Notes: a model not told the origin generated them from the letters alone. A stretch of 16,258 nt of DNA from Holophaga sp. (GCA_031292735.1 JARLGP010000301.1:1-16258); one strand, 5' to 3'. Counted from the first letter of the stretch, positions 1 through 8,770 are shown. Made by a program: numbers and translations.

Positions 1-434
1 GCGGCGACGGCGGCAAGGGCAGCGGGGGGACGCCCGGCCGGGGCGGCGGCGGCGCGGGGCTGGGCGGGGCCATCTTCCTCCGCGCCGGAACCCTGGCCAT
101 GTACCGGTGCGTCTTCAACGACAACCACGCCCTGCCGGGGGCGGGGGACGACAGCGGCGGCAGCCTGCAGGCCCTGCCCCAGGGCAAGGGCGGGGCCGTG
201 TTCATCTTCGCGTACGAGAGCGAGGGAAAGGCTCCCCTGTACCTGGACCTGCTCCAGGCCCAGAGCTTCAGCGCCAACACCGCCACCGACCTGGTGGAAT
301 CGGCCACCTTCGACAACGACGACTACTATATCGCCCAGGCCGATTTCCCCGCCGCCCGGCGGGCTTCGTCCCTGGCGCAGCTCTACCGGGACTACCACCA
401 GGCCCGGAAGCTGGGGCTGGCCTGGGGGCGCTGA
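1..434 (+). CDS. C-terminal part of a glycine-rich Pmp-like repeat surface protein (5' end outside window)
   Basis: The open frame runs in from the left edge (first full codon at base 3) to TGA at 432-434, giving 143 visible residues. Residues 1-22 are almost all Gly, with Lys, Arg, Asp and Thr. Then GGAIFL (21-26) is followed by FNDN (38-41), and GGAVFIF (63-69) by FSAN (89-92). Alternating GGA[I/L/V] and FxxN tetrads are the signature of the polymorphic membrane protein repeats of Chlamydia and related beta-helical surface proteins, so this is probably an exported adhesin or passenger-type protein. The last 50 residues are acidic then basic and show no autotransporter barrel and no LPXTG or PEP-CTERM-like anchor. 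An internal ATG at 99 lies inside the repeat and is unlikely to be the true start. The full length and the signal peptide cannot be judged here. Confidence 0.6.
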   Translation, partial: GDGGKGSGGTPGRGGGGAGLGGAIFLRAGTLAMYRCVFNDNHALPGAGDDSGGSLQALPQGKGGAVFIFAYESEGKAPLYLDLLQAQSFSANTATDLVESATFDNDDYYIAQADFPAARRASSLAQLYRDYHQARKLGLAWGR

Positions 435-480
435 TCCGGCACCGGGCGAAACCGTTGGAGGGTGAGGGAAATTTAATCGA

Positions 481-521
481 ATGGGGGTTGCTAACCGCAA
501 GATTTTTATTACTTTTTTATC
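481..521 (+). promoter_or_regulatory. AT-rich leader of the cas6 gene, possible promoter with leaderless start
   Basis: Within a very GC-rich neighbourhood this stretch is strikingly T-rich. TTGCTA at 488-493 resembles a -35 box, and TACTTT at 510-515 lies 16 bases downstream as a weak -10. That would place transcription start almost at the ATG (522), which also lacks a Shine-Dalgarno. The boxes are poor matches, so the call rests mainly on the composition shift and the missing ribosome binding site. Confidence 0.3.
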
Positions 522-1187
522 ATGAATAAGGACCCCATCGATCCCGGCCATGCCCGGCTGCCGCTGGAACCGCTCAACCCGGTGCTGGATTTGTGTTTTC
601 CCATCGACCAGGGGCGGAACCTGGAGGTGGACCACGGCCACGCCCTCTACCTGGCCCTGCGGGAAGCCTGCCCGAGTCTGGAGCGCATCCCCGGGTTGGG
701 CATCCACGCGGTGCGCGGGGTGCCCGGCGGGCGCAGGGGGGAGCTGATCCTGCCCGACGAATCGGAAGTGCGGCTGCGCATCCCGGCAGGCTCGGCGCCG
801 CTGCTGAAGGGCCTGGCCGGGGCCGAGCTGGCGGTGGAAGGGCATCCCATCCGCCTGGGCGAACCCCATGCCCACGCCCTTGCCCCGGTCTCGGCGCTGT
901 GGGCGCGCACCGTAACCATCCATTTCCGCGATCCGGCCCTGGGGTCCGCCCAGGCCCAGTTGGCCTTCCGCCTGGCCCAGGACTTCCCGTGGGGCAGCTT
1001 CCGGATCCTCCGGCCGCGCACCATCCGGTTCGAAGGCCGGCAACTGCTGGGCTTCGAACTGGCGGTGCGCAACCTCACGCCCCAGGCCAGCCTGCGGCTC
1101 CAGGGGCAGGGCTTCGGCGGCCGGCGCGCCCTGGGCTGCGGCCTGTTCGTGCCGTTCGCCGCCTCCAGCCGCAGCAAGGCGTCCTAG
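522..1187 (+). CDS. cas6: CRISPR-associated endoribonuclease Cas6, Cmx6 (type I-MYXAN) type, isolated
   Basis: This 221-residue protein matches the Cmx6 form of Cas6, the RAMP-fold nuclease that cuts pre-crRNA within the repeat. Visible landmarks are VLDLCFPI (21-28) as the first beta strand, VDHGHALY (36-43) with His38 and His40, PGLGIHAV (57-64), and the C-terminal glycine-rich RAMP loop GQGFGGRRALGCGLFVP (195-211), which is typical of the family. Cas6 catalytic residues vary; a His in the VDHGH segment is a reasonable candidate but this is inference. The ATG at 522 is the only possible start, because an in-frame TAA lies at 492-494 and no other start codon intervenes. No Shine-Dalgarno precedes it, only T-rich sequence. 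No CRISPR repeat array or any other cas gene (cas3, cas5, cas7, cas8, cas1, cas2) is present within the window, on either side of this gene. Confidence 0.85.
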   Translation: MNKDPIDPGHARLPLEPLNPVLDLCFPIDQGRNLEVDHGHALYLALREACPSLERIPGLGIHAVRGVPGGRRGELILPDESEVRLRIPAGSAPLLKGLAGAELAVEGHPIRLGEPHAHALAPVSALWARTVTIHFRDPALGSAQAQLAFRLAQDFPWGSFRILRPRTIRFEGRQLLGFELAVRNLTPQASLRLQGQGFGGRRALGCGLFVPFAASSRSKAS

Positions 1188-1219
1188 GACCACCGCATGG
1201 CGCGCCGGATTTCCGGGGC

Positions 1220-1930
1220 TTAGAACAGTCGGCCCACCAGCGCGGCCACCGCGGTCTCCACCCGGAGGATGCGCGGGCCCAGGTGCACCGGCTGGCAGCA
1301 GCGGCCCAGCAGGTCGACCTCGGCGGGGATGAAGCCGCCTTCCGGGCCGATCACCAGCGTGGCCGCGCCGGCCAGCGCCCGGGGGCACGGGGCGGGGGCC
1401 CCGGGGTGGGCCAGCAGCGCGGTGCCGCCTTCCGCCAGCCCGGGCAGCTCGTCCTCGGCGAAGGGGCGCAGCAGCCGGCGCAGGTGCAGCTCCGGCAGCA
1501 CCGTGTCGCGCGCCTGCTCCAGGCCCAGGATGCGCTGGAGCAGCAGGTTGGCTTCCTGCAGCCGGGGGCTGTGCCAGTAGCTCTTTTCCACTTTCCAGGC
1601 GTTCACCAGGTAGATCCGGGCCACGCCCAGGCTGGTGGCGGCGGCCAGCACCCGGTTGAGCACCTTGGGTCGGGGCAGGGCCAGCACCAGGGTGAGCGGC
1701 AGTTTCGGCGGCGGCGCCTGGTCCAGCTCCTGCTCCAGTTCCAGCTCCAGTGCCTGGTCGTCCAGCCGGGTCACCCGGCCCCGGCCCACGGCGCCCCCCA
1801 GCAGGCCCACCGCCAGGTCATCCCCCGCCCGGGCCCGGTGGACTTCCAGAACGTGGCGCAGGCGCCGGCCGGTGAGCCGCACCCGGCCCGGGTCCAGAAA
1901 ATCCTCTTCCTGCAGGATCAGCAGGTTCAC
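1220..1930 (-). CDS. rsmE: 16S rRNA (uracil1498-N3)-methyltransferase RsmE
   Basis: RsmE is a SPOUT-class enzyme that uses SAM to methylate N3 of U1498 in helix 44 of 16S rRNA in the assembled small subunit. The 236 residues fit the family length of about 240. The N-terminal PUA-like part includes the LTGRRLRHVLEVHRAR stretch (19-34) that usually opens this family. The C-terminal trefoil knot carries IGPEGGF (194-200) and LGPRILRVETA (217-227), both hallmarks of RsmE. The start is GTG at 1928-1930, preceded by a strong AGGAGG about 8 bases upstream. It is convergent with cas6 (32 bases between stops) and divergent from the ArnA-like gene. Nothing looks broken or unusual in it. Confidence 0.95.
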   Translation of the reverse strand: MNLLILQEEDFLDPGRVRLTGRRLRHVLEVHRARAGDDLAVGLLGGAVGRGRVTRLDDQALELELEQELDQAPPPKLPLTLVLALPRPKVLNRVLAAATSLGVARIYLVNAWKVEKSYWHSPRLQEANLLLQRILGLEQARDTVLPELHLRRLLRPFAEDELPGLAEGGTALLAHPGAPAPCPRALAGAATLVIGPEGGFIPAEVDLLGRCCQPVHLGPRILRVETAVAALVGRLF

Positions 1931-2004
1931 CTCGGCGGCCTCCTCCTGGCCATGATAGGCCGGACCCTGATAAGCTGGATCCTCAATTGTGCTTGGAGAC
2001 CTAA

Positions 2005-3054
2005 GTGAAAATACTCATTTTGGGCGTGAATGGATTCGTGGGCTCCCATCTGGTCGAACGCGTCCTGCGGGAGACCACCTGGGAGGTCTATGGCATGGAC
2101 CTGAGCAGCCACAAGGTCGCCGAGTTCCTGGACAATCCCCATTTCCATTTCGTCGAAGGCGACATCTCCATCAGCAAGGAATGGATCGAGTACCACGTCA
2201 AGAACTGCGACGTGGTGCTGCCGCTGGTGGCCATCGCCACGCCCAAGGTCTACGTCACCGACCCGCTGCGGGTGTTCGAGCTGGATTTCGAGGAGAACCT
2301 GCGGATCATCCGCTACTGCGTGAAGTACAAGAAGAGGGTGATCTTCCCCAGCACCTCGGAAGTCTACGGCATGTGCCCCGACACCGAGTTCGACGAGGAG
2401 ACCTCCTGCCTGGTCACCGGCCCCATCCCCATGCAGCGGTGGATCTACAGCACCTCCAAGCAGCTTCTGGACCGGGTCATCTGGGGCTACGGCTTCCGCG
2501 ACGGCCTGCAGTTCACCCTGGTGCGGCCCTTCAACTGGATGGGCCCCAAACTCGACAGCCTGAACACCGCCAAGGAGGGCTCCTCCCGGCTGGTGACCCA
2601 GTTCGCCTGGAACCTGTTCAACGGCGAGCCGCTGAAGCTGGTGGACGGCGGCAGCCAGCGCCGCTGCTTCTGCGACGTGGAGGACGCCATGGACGGGCTG
2701 ATGGCCGTGCTGCGCAACGAGGGCGGCAAGGCCGACGGCAAGATCTTCAACATCGGCAACCCGGGCAACGACCACAGCGTCAAGGAAATCGCCCAGATGA
2801 TGCTGGCCATCTGGAAGGACCACCCGTTCCGCCTGGAGCGGGGCACGCCCCTGTCCGAGATCGTGGAGGAGTCCTCGGGGACCTTCTACGGCAAGGGCTA
2901 CCAGGACGTGCTGGTGCGCACGCCCAGCATCCGCCGCATGGAGGAGACCTTCGGCTTCCGGCCCAAGATCGGCATCATGGAGGCCCTGCGCAAGTCCCTG
3001 GACTTTTTCGTGGAGGAGCACAAGGCCATGGAAAAGATCGTTGAAACCGAATGA
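2005..3054 (+). CDS. NAD-dependent UDP-glucuronate decarboxylase/oxidase, ArnA dehydrogenase-domain-like (stand-alone)
   Basis: This extended short-chain dehydrogenase of 349 residues is very close to the C-terminal half of E. coli ArnA, including [23 protein letters not shown] and PFNWMGP. It should oxidise UDP-glucuronic acid with NAD+ and decarboxylate it to UDP-4-keto-pentose. The NAD-binding loop is GVNGFVG (7-13). The catalytic set is intact: Ser118-Glu119 in STSEVYG, Tyr148-x3-Lys152, and an Arg in DVLVRTPS (305) at the place of ArnA Arg619. The ArnA formyltransferase half is absent. Stand-alone homologues include Ralstonia enzymes that make both UDP-4-keto-pentose and UDP-xylose, so UDP-xylose is an alternative product. 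The start is GTG at 2005 with GGAG at 1995-1998, six bases upstream. It overlaps the downstream ArnT-like gene by ATGA, so the two are probably translationally coupled. Confidence 0.88.
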   Translation: MKILILGVNGFVGSHLVERVLRETTWEVYGMDLSSHKVAEFLDNPHFHFVEGDISISKEWIEYHVKNCDVVLPLVAIATPKVYVTDPLRVFELDFEENLRIIRYCVKYKKRVIFPSTSEVYGMCPDTEFDEETSCLVTGPIPMQRWIYSTSKQLLDRVIWGYGFRDGLQFTLVRPFNWMGPKLDSLNTAKEGSSRLVTQFAWNLFNGEPLKLVDGGSQRRCFCDVEDAMDGLMAVLRNEGGKADGKIFNIGNPGNDHSVKEIAQMMLAIWKDHPFRLERGTPLSEIVEESSGTFYGKGYQDVLVRTPSIRRMEETFGFRPKIGIMEALRKSLDFFVEEHKAMEKIVETE

Positions 3055-4727
3055 CCCGGAAGGAACGCTGGCAGCTCCTCTCCATCTGGTTCTTCCTGGG
3101 TCTGCTGCCGCTGTTCGCGCGACCGCTCTGGGAGCCGGACGAAGCCCGTTATGCTGAAATTCCCCGGGAGATGCTGGCCCTGGGCGACTGGCTCACCCCG
3201 CGCCTGAACTACGTACTCTACTTCGAGAAGCCGCCCCTGCAGTACTGGCTGTCGGCGGTCTCCATGCGCCTGTTCGGGCCCTATGCGTTTGCGGCCCGGC
3301 TGCCGCTGGCCCTGGCCACCCTGGTGAGCCTCTGGTGCGCCTGGCGCCTGGCCCGGCGCCTGGGGGCCCGGGAGCCGGTGTGGGCCGCCTTCATGGCCGC
3401 CACCGCCATCCTGTCGTTCGTCTGCGGCCAGATCCTCACCCTCGACGCCCTGTTCTCGGCGCTCCAGGTGCTGGCCGTGGTGGCCGCGCTGGAGGCGGTC
3501 GCCGCCCGCCGCCAGGGCCGGAGCGGGCTGGGCTGGTCCCTGCTGGCGTTCGGCGGCCTGGCCCTGGCCACCCTCACCAAGGGCCTGGCCGCGCCGGTGC
3601 TGGTGGGCATGATCCTGATCTGCTCGCTGCCCTGGGCCTGGCGCGACCGCCGGCTGCGCTCGGCGCTGCTGAAGACCCTGCTGGATCCGCTGGGCTGGCT
3701 GCTGTTCGCGGCCCTGGCGGTGCCCTGGTTCGTGCTGGTGGACCGGGCCCACCCGGGCCATGCTTGGTTCTTCTTCGTCCACGAGCATTTCGCCCGGTTC
3801 ACCTCGCACATCCACGACCGCCAGGGTTCCAGCAACCCGATCCTGGACAAGCTGTACTTCGTGGGCATCCTCGCCCTGGGCCTCATCCCCTGGGTGAGCG
3901 CCAGCATCACCGGGCTGGTGCGCGGCTGCGCCTTCCTGGGCCGCCCCGCCGGTCCGGTGACCGAGGATGCCCCCCTGCATCGCTGGACCCTGGCGGCGGT
4001 CCTGCTGGCCTTCGCCTGGCCCCTGGCCTTCTACTCGGTCTCGGGGTCCAAGCTGCCCCCCTACATCCTGCCGGTGCTGGTGCCCGTCCTGGCCCTGGCC
4101 TGCGCCTTCGAGCGGTGCGGGGAGGAGGCGCGGGCGCTGCGCCGTTCCGGACGGGAGCTGATCCTGCTGGGCGGCCTGCTCCTGGTGGTCTGCCCGTTCC
4201 TGCTGAAGGAGAAATCCGGGCTGGGCTGGGTGCTGGCCACCGGCCTGGCCCTGGCCGGGCTGGGTTGCTGGGCCACGCGCCCCCGGGGGCTCACCGGCAG
4301 CCGCTGGATGGCCGGGCTGGGGGCGGCGCTGCTGCTGGTCACCTTGGCGGTGGACGCGGTGGTGGGCCCCGGCAAGGACGCCTCGGCCCTGGTCCGGCGG
4401 GCACCCCGCAACGCCCAGTGGATCAGCTGCGGCAACTACTTCCAGGCCATTCCCTTCGCCAGCCGCCAGCGGACGGTGGTGGTGGCCGGCACCGGCGAAC
4501 TGGCCTACGGCCGGGACCACCTGAACCCCGTGGAGCGCGACCGGTGGTTCCAGGAGGACGACAAGGCCTTCACCTCCATGGCCCGGCGCATGCGGGCGGA
4601 GGATCCCGGGCGTCCGGTGTGGGCCCTGGTGGACAAGAACAACTGGAAGGACCTGCCCGACGAACAGCGGGAAGCCTGGGCGGTGAAGGGCGTTTCCCCC
4701 TCCTGCCTGCTGGTGGCGCTGCAGTAG
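3051..4727 (+). CDS. ArnT-like GT-C (family 39/83) polyprenyl-phosphate-sugar glycosyltransferase, multi-pass membrane protein
   Basis: This 558-residue protein has ArnT length (E. coli about 550) and its N-terminal signature: [15 protein letters not shown] (28-42) and [10 protein letters not shown] (57-66). By comparison with the Cupriavidus ArnT structure, Asp30 and Arg33, and Glu59-Lys60, correspond to conserved catalytic and phosphate or metal site residues. About a dozen hydrophobic segments follow, then a C-terminal soluble region from about residue 440. ArnT moves 4-amino-4-deoxy-L-arabinose from undecaprenyl phosphate to lipid A on the periplasmic face. Here the sugar could be another pentose or hexose, because no arnB, arnC, arnD, arnE or arnF is present in the window. 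The ATG overlaps the stop of the upstream UDP-sugar gene (3051-3054), which strongly suggests a shared pathway. The cysteine desulfurase follows after 9 bases. Confidence 0.85.
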   Translation: MTRKERWQLLSIWFFLGLLPLFARPLWEPDEARYAEIPREMLALGDWLTPRLNYVLYFEKPPLQYWLSAVSMRLFGPYAFAARLPLALATLVSLWCAWRLARRLGAREPVWAAFMAATAILSFVCGQILTLDALFSALQVLAVVAALEAVAARRQGRSGLGWSLLAFGGLALATLTKGLAAPVLVGMILICSLPWAWRDRRLRSALLKTLLDPLGWLLFAALAVPWFVLVDRAHPGHAWFFFVHEHFARFTSHIHDRQGSSNPILDKLYFVGILALGLIPWVSASITGLVRGCAFLGRPAGPVTEDAPLHRWTLAAVLLAFAWPLAFYSVSGSKLPPYILPVLVPVLALACAFERCGEEARALRRSGRELILLGGLLLVVCPFLLKEKSGLGWVLATGLALAGLGCWATRPRGLTGSRWMAGLGAALLLVTLAVDAVVGPGKDASALVRRAPRNAQWISCGNYFQAIPFASRQRTVVVAGTGELAYGRDHLNPVERDRWFQEDDKAFTSMARRMRAEDPGRPVWALVDKNNWKDLPDEQREAWAVKGVSPSCLLVALQ

Positions 4728-4736
4728 AATCAGGGG

Positions 4737-5900
4737 ATGCGAGTAACGCCCATCTACCTTGACAACAACGCCACCACCCGGCTGGCCCCCGAAGCGCTGG
4801 AAGCCATGCTGCCCTTCCTCCAGGAGGAGTACGGCAACGCCGGTTCGGCTCACGTGCTGGGGCGGCTGTCCGAGGGCGCGGTGGTGCACGGCCGGGAACA
4901 ACTGGCCGCGCTTCTGGGCTGCCAGGAAACCGAGCTGGTGTTCAACAGCGGCGGCACCGAGGGGCTGAACCACGCCCTCCGCGGGGTGTTCGAGACCCTG
5001 CCCGGCAAGCGCCACTTCATCACCACCGCGGTGGAGCACGGCGCCGTGCTGGCCATCACCGACTGGCTCCGGCGCCAGGGGGCGGAAGTGACCGTGCTGG
5101 GGGTGGACCGGGAAGGCCGGCTGGACCTGGCCGAACTGGAGGCGGCCCTGCGCCCGGACACCGCCCTGGTCTCCATGATGGCCGCCAACAACGAGTCCGG
5201 CGTGCTGTTCCCGCTGGAGCAGGCCGGAGTCCTGGCCCACGCCCGGGGCGCCCTGTTCCATGTGGACGGCACCCAGGCCGCGGGCAAGCTGCCCATCAAC
5301 CTGTCCCGGCTGCCGGTGGACCTGTTCAACCTCAGCTCCCACAAGTTCCACGGACCCAAGGGGATCGGCGCGCTGTTCGTGAAGCGGGGCCTGCGTCTGC
5401 GGCCCTTCATGCTGGGCGGCGGCCAGGAGCGGGGCCGGCGCAGCGGCACCGAGAACGTCCCCGGCATCGTCGGCATGGGCAAGGCGGCGGAACTGGCCGG
5501 GCAGCACCTGGCGACCCTCGCCGGGCCGGTGGGCGCCCTGCGCGACCAGCTGGAGGCCGCCATCCTGGACCAGGTGGAAGGGGTGCGGGTGAACGGGGCC
5601 GGGGCCGAGCGGCTGCCCAACACCTCGTTCATCAGCTTCCGGGGCATCGAAGGGGAGGCCCTGTTCCTGAAGCTCAGCGATCGGGGCGTGTGCGTCTCCA
5701 CCGGCAGCGCCTGTTCCACCGGCCAGCGGGAACCCAGCCACGTGCTGCGGGCCATGGCGGTGGAACCGGCGGAGGCCCTGGGCACCGTGCGCTTCTCCCT
5801 GAGCCGCTACACCACCGAAGCCGAGATCCTGAAGGTGGCCGGGCTGGTGGCCGGGCTGGTGGCCGAACTGCGCGCCGCGGGCGCCTTGGGGCGGCGCTAG
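4737..5900 (+). CDS. Cysteine desulfurase, NifS/IscS-type (group I)
   Basis: This is a PLP-dependent enzyme that removes sulfur from L-cysteine as a protein persulfide, giving alanine, to supply Fe-S cluster or thiolation pathways. The 387 residues fit group I. It opens with IYLDNNATT (6-14). SGGTEGLNHA (71-80) binds the cofactor phosphate, His101 in VEHG stacks on PLP, Asp177 in HVDGTQ pairs with the ring nitrogen, and Lys203 in SSHKFHGPKG forms the Schiff base. Cys326 in STGSACSTG is the sulfur-accepting residue on the mobile loop. The ATG has GGGG directly against it (AGGGGATG), which is too close for a good Shine-Dalgarno, so translation may depend on coupling to the upstream gene 9 bases away. 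No iscU, iscR, suf or tRNA-thiolation gene is adjacent, so the acceptor is unknown. Its TAG lies in a CTAG that borders the inverted-repeat element. Confidence 0.93.
   Translation: MRVTPIYLDNNATTRLAPEALEAMLPFLQEEYGNAGSAHVLGRLSEGAVVHGREQLAALLGCQETELVFNSGGTEGLNHALRGVFETLPGKRHFITTAVEHGAVLAITDWLRRQGAEVTVLGVDREGRLDLAELEAALRPDTALVSMMAANNESGVLFPLEQAGVLAHARGALFHVDGTQAAGKLPINLSRLPVDLFNLSSHKFHGPKGIGALFVKRGLRLRPFMLGGGQERGRRSGTENVPGIVGMGKAAELAGQHLATLAGPVGALRDQLEAAILDQVEGVRVNGAGAERLPNTSFISFRGIEGEALFLKLSDRGVCVSTGSACSTGQREPSHVLRAMAVEPAEALGTVRFSLSRYTTEAEILKVAGLVAGLVAELRAAGALGRR
5897..5900. repeat. CTAG direct repeat, left copy (candidate target-site duplication)
   Basis: This CTAG contains the TAG stop of the cysteine desulfurase (5898-5900). 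The matching CTAG at 6062-6065 contains the stop of the convergent methyltransferase (TAG on the - strand, 6062-6064). A 4-bp YTAR-type duplication is known for IS701-family and some IS5-family elements. Because CTAG is its own reverse complement, the pair could equally be a TA duplication with 14-bp ends beginning with G. Confidence 0.5.
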
Positions 5901-6061
5901 TCCTGCTGTGGCGCCCGTCTCGACCCCGGGAGGGTCGCCATGAGCGCGATCCGCTGCGTCACCGGCCTTGAACGATGAAACCGCATCGCCCTGCGGCCGC
6001 TTCCTTGCGGCCTCACGCTCCTGCCAACCCTCACGGGGCCAAGTCGGACGCCACAGCAGGA
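5901..6061. mobile_element. 161-bp MITE-like inverted-repeat element flanked by CTAG direct repeats
   Basis: The ends TCCTGCTGTGGCG (5901-5913) and CGCCACAGCAGGA (6049-6061) are perfect inverted repeats, and CTAG lies directly outside each (5897-5900 and 6062-6065). Reading inward, 40 of 51 positions pair between 5901-5951 and the reverse complement of 6011-6061, so the whole element could fold into one long imperfect hairpin. A smaller hairpin is nested in the left arm (CGACCC/GGGTCG, 5921-5937). It has no coding capacity of its own. A long terminal-inverted-repeat structure with a short direct repeat at each end is what a non-autonomous insertion (MITE) looks like. Without a second copy it could instead be a bidirectional terminator or an RNase III-type processing hairpin between two convergent genes. 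Confidence 0.6.
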
Positions 6062-6065
6062 CTAG
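6062..6065. repeat. CTAG direct repeat, right copy (candidate target-site duplication)
   Basis: This is the partner of the CTAG at 5897-5900, on the other side of the inverted-repeat element. Its first three bases are the complement of the TAG stop codon of the methyltransferase gene. Confidence 0.5.
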
Positions 6066-6829
6066 ATCCGGGTGCAGCGCAAGGCGTGGGTGGTGTAGGG
6101 GAACGCGACGGTCTCCCGGCCCCGCAGTTGGGGATGGGTGGCGACCAGTTCCAGCAGCTGCGCCCCCACCCGGGCCCGGGCGGGGTCCGGCAGGCTGGCG
6201 ATGAAGCTCACCGACAGGGTGCGGTCGACGATCACTTCCTGCGGGGTGCCCACATGCTGGTGCGGCAGGCAGGTCTCCTCCAGCGGGGTGAACAGCTGGC
6301 CGGTGAACGGAAGGCGCCACTGGCCCAGGTGGTAGCGGGGGGTTCCGCCTTCAAAGGGGCTGATGATCGCGGTCATTGCGGCGACCCAGTCCACCGACTC
6401 GTCCCGCACGTTCCACACCAGGCCGAGCCTGCCGTTGGGCGCCAGGACCCGGTGGATCTCCGCCAGGGCCTCGCCGGTGGCGAACCAGTGGAAGGCCTGG
6501 GCGCACAGCACCGCGTCCGCGGCGCCGGCCTCCAGGGGCATGGCCTGGGCGGTGCCGGGCAGGGCCCGGACGCCGGGCAGTCCGGCGGTGAGCCGTGCCC
6601 GCATCTCCGCCACCGGCTCCACCGCGATCACCTCCGCCCCGGTTTCCGCCAGCAGGCGGGTGAACTTGCCGGTGCCGGCCCCCAGGTCCACGCAGGTACG
6701 GCCGGGCCCCAGGGCCATCGCCCCGGTGAGCCACTGCAGCAGCGCGGCCGGGTAGGACGGCCGGCCGCGCACGTAGGCGTCCGCGGCGGCGGCGAAACCC
6801 TGGGCGGCGGAAGGATGGACTTGATTCAT
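6062..6829 (-). CDS. Class I SAM-dependent methyltransferase (Methyltransf_11 type), substrate unknown
   Basis: This is a 255-residue Rossmann-fold methyltransferase. Motif I is CVDLGAGTGKF (46-56), an acidic residue ends strand 2 (Glu71 in AVEP), and AQAFHWF (110-116) is the post-II segment common in the UbiE/Tmt1-like small-molecule group. Gly-Arg-Leu near HRVLAPNGRLGLVW marks the strand-5 region. I chose the ATG at 6827-6829 because GGAGGAG lies four bases upstream and the family homology begins there; the frame stays open for another 23 codons of low-complexity sequence with no support. It lies 32 bases after the small ORF that follows lepA, so it may share the lepA transcript. The substrate cannot be inferred from sequence or context. 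The gene ends at natural length right at the CTAG bordering the inverted-repeat element. Confidence 0.88.
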   Translation of the reverse strand: MNQVHPSAAQGFAAAADAYVRGRPSYPAALLQWLTGAMALGPGRTCVDLGAGTGKFTRLLAETGAEVIAVEPVAEMRARLTAGLPGVRALPGTAQAMPLEAGAADAVLCAQAFHWFATGEALAEIHRVLAPNGRLGLVWNVRDESVDWVAAMTAIISPFEGGTPRYHLGQWRLPFTGQLFTPLEETCLPHQHVGTPQEVIVDRTLSVSFIASLPDPARARVGAQLLELVATHPQLRGRETVAFPYTTHALRCTRI

Positions 6830-6861
6830 GGGGCTCCTCCAGGCGGGTGGGTCCGGCCGCA

Positions 6862-6951
6862 CTACCTCAGCAGGCTCTTGGCGCGCCTGCGCCGCCACAG
6901 CCGGAGGTAGAGCAGGCCAAGGGCCAGGATCAGGAACAGGACTTTGCTCAT
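6862..6951 (-). CDS. Possible 29-residue single-pass membrane microprotein between lepA and the methyltransferase
   Basis: An ATG at 6949-6951 opens a 29-codon frame ending in TAG at 6862-6864. The product has a hydrophobic run VLFLILALGLLYL (4-16) followed by RLWRRRRAK (17-25). That is a compact signal-anchor design with a strongly basic cytosolic tail by the positive-inside rule. The ATG lies one base after the lepA stop (TGA-C-ATG), so it could be translated by re-initiation; no separate Shine-Dalgarno is visible. The methyltransferase begins 32 bases downstream. I do not recognise a family, and a frame this short in GC-rich DNA can be open by chance, so the support is the membrane-plus-arginine pattern and the tight spacing. 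Confidence 0.45.
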   Translation of the reverse strand: MSKVLFLILALGLLYLRLWRRRRAKSLLR

Positions 6952-6952
6952 G

Positions 6953-8770
<1,818 letters not shown>

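Noticed and set aside
435..521. CRISPR repeats or leader next to cas6
   Set aside because: I looked for regularly spaced direct repeats of about 25-40 bases on both sides of cas6 and saw none. The T-rich stretch is not repeated.
1196..1220. CCGGATTTCCGG hairpin between the cas6 and rsmE stops as a terminator
   Set aside because: The stem is only 5 bp with a 2-base loop and no T-run on either strand.
593..2008. A 471-codon open frame on the + strand covering cas6 and the complement of rsmE
   Set aside because: It is in a different frame from cas6 and antisense to rsmE, both well supported by motifs; the product is Pro/Gly/Ala-rich.
2898..6320. A 1140-codon open frame on the - strand
   Set aside because: It lies antisense to the glycosyltransferase and cysteine desulfurase genes, which have full family motifs. 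Its product is low-complexity Gly, Gln, Ala, His and Pro, typical of a GC-rich shadow frame. Part of it also reads through the inverted-repeat element.
6830..6898. A longer methyltransferase with 23 extra N-terminal residues
   Set aside because: The extension is low-complexity, and a strong GGAGGAG lies directly before the internal ATG at 6827-6829.
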